A DNA stretch of 21,031 nt from JACNKV01 sp964645915. Its GTDB lineage: Bacteria; Fidelibacterota; Marinisomatia; Marinisomatales; JACNKV01. Each line of letters begins with the position of its first letter. Within the stretch, counting starts at the first letter, position 1. The notes below the pieces were generated by a model that had not been told where the DNA came from, searched no databases, and worked only from the letters and a program-made list of their open reading frames with translations. A program made the translations under genes and the position numbers. The stretch covers positions 1 through 21,031 of the forward strand of contig CAZYDH010000026.1 in NCBI GenBank assembly GCA_964645915.1, given 5' to 3'. Shown here piece by piece: positions 8,141 to 13,851 of the stretch.

Positions 8141-8794
8141 TTATTTTTTGACCTGACTTACAATATAGTTTACTTGCTCGTCCAAGGTCATTTTGGTCGT
8201 ATCGACCGTTACCGCATCAGCGGCTTTGGTTAGTGGAGAATGTTCTCTGGTTGAATCTTTTTGATCACGGTTTTTTAAATCGTTGATCAATTCTTCCAAT
8301 GAACGATTTTCTCCCAGATTCATTAAATCAAGTTGACGTCTTTTCGCCCGTGTTTCCATATCAGCAGTGATATAAAATTTATATTCCGCATTCGGGAACA
8401 CAACCGTTCCGATGTCTCTTCCCTCACAAACACAGTCAAATTGATGACCAATATCGCGTTGAATGTTAACCATTGCGGTTCTTACGGTCGGAACGGCACT
8501 TACTGCACTCACATGATCCGTCACATCAATAGACCGTATTTCATCTGATACAATTTGATCATTCATTGTAATCATTGTATCACTTTCAACCATTTTAACA
8601 CTCATCTCTAAAGACTCTAAGAATTTGATTAAATTATCAGTATCCCCAAGGTCAATATTTTTCTTCAAAATCGCCAGCGTCACCGCTCTGTACATTGCCC
8701 CTGTATCCAAAAAAGAAAATCCAAGCGCTTCAGCAACTTTTCGTGCTGTAGTACTTTTCCCGGAGGCAGCAGGTCCATCTATAGCGATTATCAT
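8141..8794 (-). CDS. cmk: cytidylate kinase
   Basis: Cmk phosphorylates CMP and dCMP with ATP in the cytoplasm. The 217-aa length is normal. It begins with the Walker A loop IAIDGPAASGKSTTARKVAE (residues 3-21). It then shows FLDTGAMYRAVTL, the family signature CEGRDIGTVVFPNA near residue 132, the LID-side ETRAKRRQLD, and a C-terminal NRDQKDSTREHSPL segment that contributes to CMP binding in this family. The start is ATG at 8792-8794 with no clear Shine-Dalgarno. It is the first gene of the cmk > rpsA > YbbR > tsaD > VWA run, with a 119-nt non-coding stretch upstream that presumably carries the promoter. Confidence 0.97.
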   Translation of the reverse strand: MIIAIDGPAASGKSTTARKVAEALGFSFLDTGAMYRAVTLAILKKNIDLGDTDNLIKFLESLEMSVKMVESDTMITMNDQIVSDEIRSIDVTDHVSAVSAVPTVRTAMVNIQRDIGHQFDCVCEGRDIGTVVFPNAEYKFYITADMETRAKRRQLDLMNLGENRSLEELINDLKNRDQKDSTREHSPLTKAADAVTVDTTKMTLDEQVNYIVSQVKK

Positions 8795-8842
8795 CTTATT
8801 TTTGACTCGTTTTGAGCCCAGAAAATTAGCTCATATTATTCA

Positions 8843-8871
8843 GATAAACAAAAAATATTACTTTTTATCAA
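8843..8871 (-). promoter_or_regulatory. candidate sigma70-type promoter for the cmk-rpsA operon
   Basis: On the minus strand TTGATA (8871-8866) is followed after a 17-nt spacer by TTTATC (8848-8843), about 50 nt before the cmk ATG. The -35 match is good and the -10 match poor. It lies in the only gap (8795-8913) between rluB and cmk, where a promoter would be expected. The same gap holds a short TGAGC...GCTCA inverted repeat (8819-8833 region) downstream of it. Confidence 0.3.
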
Positions 8872-8913
8872 TAGGCGTAAAAATAGGTAATACTGAAGAT
8901 TAAAAGATAATTA

Positions 8914-9621
8914 TTATTGGTGTTTCTGCTTGAGTTCTTTAATCTCTTGGTCAGTTAAATATCGCCAATGTCGTTGCTCAAGATCACCCAGACTAATCGA
9001 TCCATAATGAATACGATGTAAAGAAAATAATCGAATATCCAAAAAATGGAACATTCGACGAATTTCACGTTTTTTCCCTCTCCGTAACTCAAGGGTAACC
9101 ACAGAGCGTTTCTTCACCGTTTTTTGATTTAAGATTTTTGCACGCCCGAATTCTCCTTCTCCAATATACATCCCTCTTTCCATTTTTGAAGAAGATCCCA
9201 GGTCTAATCGTCCTTCAATTTCTACACGATAAATACGTGGAATTCGATTTTTTGGATGCATCAGATAATTTGCCAATTCCCCATCGTTAGTTAAAAGGAT
9301 CAAACCGGTTGTATCCTTATCTAATCGACCGATTGGGAATAATCTCTCTTGTGTTGGGATAAGATCTAATACCGTCCGGCGACCATGGGTGTCTTTAACG
9401 GTGGTGATTGTATTTTTTGGTTTATTTAACATCAACACAATTGTGTCGGATTTTAAACGAATCCGCTGGTTGTCAAATACAACTTCATCATCCTCTGTCA
9501 CCGAAAAAGCAGGATCTAAAATTAATTTACCATTAACGAATGTTGTCGCAGCCTGAATTAATCGATCGGATTCTCTTCGAGAAGCAACTCCGGCTTTTGC
9601 TAAAAACTTGTTTAATCTCAT
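8914..9621 (-). CDS. rluB: 23S rRNA/tRNA pseudouridine synthase, RluB/RsuA family
   Basis: A 235-aa RsuA/RluB-family pseudouridine synthase. An N-terminal S4 RNA-binding domain (residues 1-60, MRLNKFLAKAGVASRRESDR...) is followed by the catalytic domain. The signature FPIGRLDKDTTGLILLTNDG carries catalytic Asp101, and IPRIYRVEIEGRL and the basic KKREIRRMFHFL segment follow. RluB modifies U2605 of 23S rRNA in E. coli. RluE, RluF and RsuA are close relatives, so the exact target is inferred, but the genomic link to scpA-scpB favours RluB. The ATG overlaps the scpB stop (ATGA, 9618-9621). It is the last gene of trpS > scpA > scpB > rluB. Confidence 0.92.
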   Translation of the reverse strand: MRLNKFLAKAGVASRRESDRLIQAATTFVNGKLILDPAFSVTEDDEVVFDNQRIRLKSDTIVLMLNKPKNTITTVKDTHGRRTVLDLIPTQERLFPIGRLDKDTTGLILLTNDGELANYLMHPKNRIPRIYRVEIEGRLDLGSSSKMERGMYIGEGEFGRAKILNQKTVKKRSVVTLELRRGKKREIRRMFHFLDIRLFSLHRIHYGSISLGDLEQRHWRYLTDQEIKELKQKHQ

Positions 9622-10286
9622 AAAACTGTGTCTTCTGACTGTATGTCTTTAACTGTTAATTCTTCCTGTTCACTTTTTACAGGAGGTTCTTGCTCAAGAA
9701 AGAGGGGGTCATTATTTTTATTAAACATTTGGATTTGCTCAATTTCACCGGATTCCGAAGCATTGGATATCTCTTTAATCTCTTTTAATTTTGGCATTTC
9801 AGAAAGTTTACTTAATCCAAAATGTTCTAAGAATTTCCTGGTTGTCATATAAAGTAATGCACGTCCGGGTCCTGAGTCTCTTCCTTTTATCTTTATCAGT
9901 TTTTTCGATAAAAGGGTTTTAATCACTCCGCTGGAATCAACACCGCGGATCGCTTCGATATCAACACGGCTTACCGGTTGCTTGTAGGCAATAATTGCCA
10001 CTGTTTCCATGCTCGCATTTGATAACATTAGCCGACCGCTTTTATTTAACAATCTTCTAACCCACACTTCATAATCTGAGTTGGTTACTATTTGATATCC
10101 CCCGGCAATTTCCTCGATATAAAATGCATGTCCTCTGGAAATATAACGTTGATTAAGCTGGTCAACTATTTCTTTTATGATTGGTGGATCAGCTTCAAAA
10201 ACTAAATTCACTTTCTGTTGGGTCAATGGTTCCGGAGAAGCAACTAACATCGCTTCAATAATTGATAATTCTTCTTTTTTCTGCAT
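9618..10286 (-). CDS. scpB: segregation and condensation protein B
   Basis: ScpB is the winged-helix (kite) subunit of the bacterial SMC-ScpA-ScpB condensin, bridging ScpA to the SMC heads. The core matches the family: IIEAMLVASPEPL at the start, a first winged helix with YIEEIAGGYQIVTNSDYEVWVRRLL, then METVAIIAYKQPVSRVDIEAIRGVDSSGVIKTLL and the second winged helix with GPGRALLYMTTRKFLEHFGL. An acidic tail of about 45 residues is not conserved. I chose the ATG at 10284-10286. A TTG 18 nt upstream would overlap scpA and has no ribosome-binding site, while the ATG gives the usual short N-terminus and a 4-nt gap after scpA. Length is then 222 aa. Confidence 0.94.
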   Translation of the reverse strand: MQKKEELSIIEAMLVASPEPLTQQKVNLVFEADPPIIKEIVDQLNQRYISRGHAFYIEEIAGGYQIVTNSDYEVWVRRLLNKSGRLMLSNASMETVAIIAYKQPVSRVDIEAIRGVDSSGVIKTLLSKKLIKIKGRDSGPGRALLYMTTRKFLEHFGLSKLSEMPKLKEIKEISNASESGEIEQIQMFNKNNDPLFLEQEPPVKSEQEELTVKDIQSEDTVL

Positions 10287-10290
10287 CGCT

Positions 10291-11013
10291 CTAACCTGTT
10301 TCAACTAACCGTTGTAATTCCATCTCACCAAATAGTATATTTTGTGTAACCCTGACTTGATTTAATCTTACCAATTCTAATATTGCAAGAAATGTGATGA
10401 TGAGTTCTATTTTTGTTTTTATCGTTTCCATCAATAATAAAAAACGCAATTTACCTTCACCATCCATTTTAGATAATATCAATGCTTGTTGATCTTCCAG
10501 TTTTATATACTCTCTATGAAGTTCATAATCATGAATAACTGGCATTCGTTCCATTGCATCTTTAAAATACCGAGCGATATCAAACAAACTAACTTCGTGT
10601 AAATATACATCAATATCATCACCGGACTGAGGAGGTTTTATCGTACTCCCCCGAGGGAAAACAGTGCTTCTAGATTCTGCTAACTTATCTAACTGATCAG
10701 CTGCATCTTTAAACATTTGATACTGCAACAATTGTTCTACCAATGCTTGACGGGGGTCTTCAGCAAATATGTCGTCTTCAAGTTTTGGTCTGGGGATCAT
10801 CATCTTAGCTTTCAAACGCATCAATGTTGCAGCCATTTCAATAAACTCTCCTGCGACTTTAATATTCAAAGATTTTGACATCTCAAGTACCTGCATATAT
10901 TCAGCGGCGATCTTGGCAATTGGAATATCATATATATTAATTTCATCCCGGCGAATAAAATATAGAAGTAAATCTAAAGGACCTTCAAAATTATCTAGTT
11001 TGATATTATACAT
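10291..11013 (-). CDS. scpA: segregation and condensation protein A
   Basis: ScpA is the kleisin subunit that closes the SMC ring in chromosome condensation. The 240-aa product begins with the hallmark YNIKLDNFEGPLDLLLYFIRRDEINIYDIPIAKI and continues with EFIEMAATLMRLKAKMMIPRP, both typical of the SMC-neck-binding N-terminal domain. The C-terminal winged-helix part has FLAILELVRLNQVRVTQNILFGEM. Start ATG is at 11011-11013, 11 nt after trpS, without a clear Shine-Dalgarno. It is followed by scpB, its obligate partner. The SMC gene itself is not in the window. Confidence 0.96.
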   Translation of the reverse strand: MYNIKLDNFEGPLDLLLYFIRRDEINIYDIPIAKIAAEYMQVLEMSKSLNIKVAGEFIEMAATLMRLKAKMMIPRPKLEDDIFAEDPRQALVEQLLQYQMFKDAADQLDKLAESRSTVFPRGSTIKPPQSGDDIDVYLHEVSLFDIARYFKDAMERMPVIHDYELHREYIKLEDQQALILSKMDGEGKLRFLLLMETIKTKIELIITFLAILELVRLNQVRVTQNILFGEMELQRLVETG

Positions 11014-11024
11014 TACTAAGCGAT

Positions 11025-12035
11025 CTATGCAGGAATAAATCCAATTTTTCGATATACTTTGGATAAGGTTTTTCTGGCAATATATTTTGCAGTATCCGCG
11101 CCTTTGGACAAGATCGACGTTAAATAGTCTTTATCCTGAATAAGTTGCTGATAACTCGTCTGGATGGGATTGAGTGTTTCGATAATCTGCTCAGCCAATT
11201 CTTCTTTCAAAACGGAGTATTGCTTTCCGGCAAAATGATTTTCAACCGAAGGAATATCCATCCCTGAAACGGCAGCATATAAGCTGATTAAATTGGCAAG
11301 CCCCGGTTTTTGCTTTTCATCATAATTAATCTCTGATCCTGAATCTGTGACCGCTCTGCGTATCTTTTTTCTGATCGTATCCGGAGGATCTAAAAGCGTA
11401 ATAAGATTATTTAAGTTTTCATCAGATTTTGACATTTTTTTAGTAGGATCTTGCAAACTCATTACTCTTGCACCGGTTTTTGGAATGAAGGGATCAGGCA
11501 CAGTAAATGTTGGAGAATATCGTGAATTAAATCGTTGTGCGAGATTTCGAGCAAGTTCAAGGTGCTGCTTTTGGTCCGCACCAACAGGGACTACATCTGC
11601 TTGATATAACAAAATATCCGCTGCCATTAAAACAGGATATGTAAATAATCCAGCATTGATATTATCAGTATGACGCTTGGATTTATCTTTAAACTGTGTC
11701 ATCCGATTAAGCTCACCCATCGAGGTCAGTGTATTTAACACCCATGATAGCTCTGCATGTTGAGGAACATGAGATTGCATAACCATCATACTGGTTTCTG
11801 GATTGATCCCACATGCAATATACTGTGCAAGAAAGGATATGCATTGTTTCCGAAGCTCAGCTGGAGTCTGTTTTACTGTGATCGCGTGTAAATCTACTAC
11901 TAAAAAAATGCTGTTATATTCTTTTTGAAGATTAACCCAATTTTTCAAAGCACCGACATAATTACCGATACATAAATGTCCTGTGGGTTGAATTCCACTT
12001 AAAATTGTCTTTTTCTTTGTTATATCGTTTTTCAT
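11025..12035 (-). CDS. trpS: tryptophanyl-tRNA synthetase
   Basis: Class Ic aminoacyl-tRNA synthetase that charges tRNA-Trp in the cytoplasm. The 336-aa length is typical. It starts ILSGIQPTGHLCIGNYVGALKNW, with a HIGH-class motif at about residues 18-25. It contains VVDLHAITV, PVLMAADILLYQADVVPVGADQKQHLELARNLAQRFN for ATP and tryptophan binding, and KKMSKSDEN with the KMSKS loop at residues 200-204. Start ATG is at 12033-12035. The 68-nt gap upstream and the following scpA suggest it heads the trpS > scpA > scpB > rluB transcription unit. Confidence 0.97.
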   Translation of the reverse strand: MKNDITKKKTILSGIQPTGHLCIGNYVGALKNWVNLQKEYNSIFLVVDLHAITVKQTPAELRKQCISFLAQYIACGINPETSMMVMQSHVPQHAELSWVLNTLTSMGELNRMTQFKDKSKRHTDNINAGLFTYPVLMAADILLYQADVVPVGADQKQHLELARNLAQRFNSRYSPTFTVPDPFIPKTGARVMSLQDPTKKMSKSDENLNNLITLLDPPDTIRKKIRRAVTDSGSEINYDEKQKPGLANLISLYAAVSGMDIPSVENHFAGKQYSVLKEELAEQIIETLNPIQTSYQQLIQDKDYLTSILSKGADTAKYIARKTLSKVYRKIGFIPA

Positions 12036-12078
12036 GATAGCTAAATTTACTACGGTTTTCAGGTATCAAGTAACGAGT

Positions 12079-12096
12079 TGATTTGTATTCAAATCA
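12079..12096. repeat. perfect 7-bp inverted repeat upstream of trpS
   Basis: TGATTTG (12079-12085) and CAAATCA (12090-12096) are perfect inverted copies around a TATT loop, in the 68-nt gap between the HNH gene and trpS. Neither strand has a U tract afterwards, so an intrinsic terminator is unlikely. It could be an operator or a leader hairpin. There is no T-box or Trp-leader peptide that I can see. Confidence 0.45.
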
Positions 12097-12103
12097 TTGA
12101 TTC

Positions 12104-12655
12104 TCACGGAGATCCTAACGCTTCCATAAACAGATAAGGTCTCCAACCTGATTGTTCTTGTCTGACAAATTTTTGAAAATAATTAATACGGTTTGGACGA
12201 TGAGGGATTTTTAACAATTTCATTCCTGCTTCATCCGGAGTCCTATTCCCTTTTGTTAAATTACATGGAGAACAAGCAGTAACAAGATTTTCCCACTTAT
12301 CTTCGCCATTTCTTTCCTTTGGGATGATATGATCAATTGTCAATTTTCCTGAACCCTTTCCGCAATATTGGCATGTATGATTATCTCTTTGCAAGAGATT
12401 CCGACGGGTTAATATGACGTCCATGCTATTGTATCGCACAAAAGTTTTTAATTTGATCACACTTGGGAGTGAAAATGTTATTGATGGTGAATGAACTTCA
12501 TCCAGGTAAAAATCAATGATATCAATTTTATCCATTACATGCAGACAAATAGCACGTTTTGCAGATGTAACCGTTAGAGGAGCGTAGTTTGTATTTAAAA
12601 CCAACACCGCTTTATTCAGAATCGAACCATTAATGGTTATTGCTTGAGCTATCAT
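12104..12655 (-). CDS. HNH endonuclease domain protein
   Basis: A 183-aa protein with a C-terminal HNH nuclease module carrying paired zinc-binding cysteines: C95-x-x-C98 (CQYCGK), D108-H109 (LTIDHIIPK), N123 (WENLVTACSPCN) and C128-x-x-C131. The N-terminal half starts near VLVLNTNYAPLTVTSAKRAI, typical of a widespread bacterial HNH family with no settled function. Housekeeping repair, RNA/DNA processing or defence have all been speculated. I chose the ATG at 12653-12655. It is preceded by AAAGGGTGG at good spacing and overlaps the upstream stop as ATGA, whereas a GTG 9 nt earlier does not. It is co-transcribed with the NlpC/P60 peptidase gene. No methylase or other restriction partner is adjacent. 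Confidence 0.85.
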   Translation of the reverse strand: MIAQAITINGSILNKAVLVLNTNYAPLTVTSAKRAICLHVMDKIDIIDFYLDEVHSPSITFSLPSVIKLKTFVRYNSMDVILTRRNLLQRDNHTCQYCGKGSGKLTIDHIIPKERNGEDKWENLVTACSPCNLTKGNRTPDEAGMKLLKIPHRPNRINYFQKFVRQEQSGWRPYLFMEALGSP

Positions 12656-13431
12656 ACAATCCACCCTTTAATACTATGTGCTGACGTGAATAACTCGTCC
12701 AATCTGGGGTGATAATTATCTCTTTCTGGATTTAAACTATCTTCTTTAACCCATCCTTGAGCATGGATAAATTCCCTACCTCCTAGTGAAATTGCAACGT
12801 GATTAATTTTGTCTTTCTCAGCAAAAAATAGCAAATCTCCCTCTTCTATCGAATTTATGTTGACTTTCGATTTTTGCAAATACTCAGCTTGTTGATAAGC
12901 ATCTCTAGGCAATTGAATTCCAACCATATTAAATACTAATTGGACAAACCCCGAGCAATCCATTCCTGCTGGAGATTTACCTCCCCATTGATAAGGTGTC
13001 CCATTAAACCTTCTAGCAATTTGGATAATATTTTCTCGAGTTTGTTCTAAGGGTTTTTTCCTTAAATCTGCATCTATCCAACCTAAGGTATTATCCGGTA
13101 AAATGACATTATATTCTTTTTTATTTTCAATCATTTTGAGACGATTCCCAAAGCAGATATCTCTAATCGGAGTACCACCCTTTTTATTATAAACAGGTGC
13201 AAATACTGAAAAGCATAAATGGGTGGGGTTGTAACGTGTGTTCGATTCCTTTCCGAAAAAATTATTAACCCAACCTATATATTCATCAGGTTGCTGTATT
13301 TTATACCATTGTTGATCTGTATTTAATATTTGACAAGACTCTCCAAGTAATGCCTGTGTAACTACTTCAGAAGAGAAACTTGGCTCCCGATATACATTCA
13401 CAACGGATACATTGATATTGAATACTGTCAT
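12652..13431 (-). CDS. NlpC/P60 cysteine peptidase with N-terminal SH3-type domains
   Basis: A 259-aa putative cell-wall peptide endopeptidase. The N-terminal half (about 8-125) contains two bacterial SH3-like regions: VVNVYREPSFSSEVVTQALLGE...WYKIQQPDEYIGWV, and a second ending in NTLGWIDADL. The C-terminal NlpC/P60 domain (about 130-259) has YQWGGKSPAGMDCSGFVQ with catalytic Cys159, KINHVAISLGG with His211, and REFIHAQG with His223. The order matches YkfC-type gamma-D-glutamyl-diamino-acid endopeptidases that recycle murein peptides. No signal peptide is visible, consistent with a cytoplasmic recycling role, but that role is inferred. Start ATG at 13429-13431 has no clear Shine-Dalgarno. 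It is divergent from the cobalamin-riboswitch leader. Confidence 0.88.
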   Translation of the reverse strand: MTVFNINVSVVNVYREPSFSSEVVTQALLGESCQILNTDQQWYKIQQPDEYIGWVNNFFGKESNTRYNPTHLCFSVFAPVYNKKGGTPIRDICFGNRLKMIENKKEYNVILPDNTLGWIDADLRKKPLEQTRENIIQIARRFNGTPYQWGGKSPAGMDCSGFVQLVFNMVGIQLPRDAYQQAEYLQKSKVNINSIEEGDLLFFAEKDKINHVAISLGGREFIHAQGWVKEDSLNPERDNYHPRLDELFTSAHSIKGWIV

Positions 13432-13536
13432 TTATTTACGATGAACTCTTTTAAAAACATTGAGGAATTTATTTGTTTCACTGTCGGAATACAACCTTCT
13501 AATAAAATCTAAATCAAACGCATTATATGCAGTAGA

Positions 13537-13556
13537 TTTTGTTGTATCCAACAAAA
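13537..13556. repeat. perfect 8-bp inverted repeat upstream of the cobalamin riboswitch
   Basis: TTTTGTTG (13537-13544), loop TATC, CAACAAAA (13549-13556): a perfect palindrome in the divergent region between the NlpC/P60 gene and the riboswitch. It could be a transcription-factor operator near the divergent promoters, or a hairpin at the 5' end of the leader. The rest of 13432-13585 is AT-rich with no convincing gene and no -35/-10 pair I would defend. Confidence 0.55.
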
Positions 13557-13585
13557 CGCTATTCGTAGTTTCGGATCGTTATTTT

Positions 13586-13752
13586 AAAGCGTATTCATGT
13601 AGTACATACCGGGGAAGCCTGTGGAATTCAGGCACAGTTCCCGCTACTGTAATTGTATAGGAGACTCCAATAAACCATTATTCCAAAAAGTTGGAATGAG
13701 AAGGTGGATCTCTCCCGTGACACATAAGTCAGGAAATCCGGATGACTACAAA
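13586..13752 (+). ncRNA. cobalamin (B12) riboswitch aptamer
   Basis: The leader carries the conserved core of an adenosylcobalamin-type riboswitch. GGGAA (13612-13616) pairs with TTCCC (13638-13642), enclosing GCCTG/CAGGC (13617-13621 with 13629-13633). This is followed directly by CCCGCTACTGTAA (13640-13652), the hallmark core. A peripheral hairpin TTCCAA-AAAG-TTGGAA spans 13681-13696. The B12 box AAGTCAGGAAATCC lies at 13726-13739, in a small stem AGTCA/TGACT (13727-13731 with 13743-13747). It lies about 100 nt before a BtuB-like receptor gene, the textbook target, and presumably represses it when cobalamin is plentiful. The 5' boundary is approximate because the outer helix is not obvious. 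Confidence 0.93.
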
Positions 13753-13764
13753 GCATCAATCGAC

Positions 13765-13828
13765 TTTCGGGTAAAAGGTCATGGTAGCGATTGAATGATT
13801 TACCTCTCAATCGGTCATGACCCCGAAA
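13765..13828 (+). promoter_or_regulatory. antiterminator of the cobalamin riboswitch (expression platform)
   Basis: A long hairpin can form from three stacked helices. TTTCGG (13765-13770) pairs with CCGAAA (13823-13828), GGTCATG (13777-13783) with CATGACC (13816-13822), and CGATTGA (13788-13794) with TCAATCG (13807-13813), around a 12-nt loop. Its 3' arm includes the whole left arm of the terminator at 13821-13826, so the two structures exclude each other. A second copy of TCAATCG at 13756-13762, just after the aptamer, can instead capture CGATTGA and break the antiterminator. This is read from complementarity only; no energies were computed. Confidence 0.75.
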
Positions 13829-13851
13829 CCTTAACATTATCGGGGTTTTTT
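13821..13851 (+). terminator. riboswitch-controlled intrinsic terminator
   Basis: CCCCGA (13821-13826) pairs with TCGGGG (13840-13845) around a 13-nt loop and is followed by TTTTTT (13846-13851), immediately against the ATG of the receptor gene. It should form when the upstream antiterminator is disrupted, that is in the cobalamin-bound state. The GGGG in its 3' arm is also the only Shine-Dalgarno-like stretch before the ATG, so the same stem could also block translation. Confidence 0.85.

Noticed and set aside
10287..10304. TTG start for scpB overlapping scpA
   Set aside because: No Shine-Dalgarno, and it adds six residues not expected in the family; the ATG at 10286 fits better.
12104..12655. 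HNH gene as part of a restriction-modification or other defence system
   Set aside because: There is no methyltransferase, helicase, toxin or antitoxin beside it, and its neighbours are housekeeping genes.
13460..13837. Two short open frames (about 66 and 69 codons) on opposite strands in the leader
   Set aside because: They lie over the riboswitch and have no ribosome-binding site or recognisable protein content; the conserved RNA explains the region.
13795..13851. N-terminal extension of the receptor from an upstream in-frame ATG
   Set aside because: It would translate the antiterminator and terminator hairpins and push the signal peptide inward; the ATG at 13852 gives a standard signal peptide.
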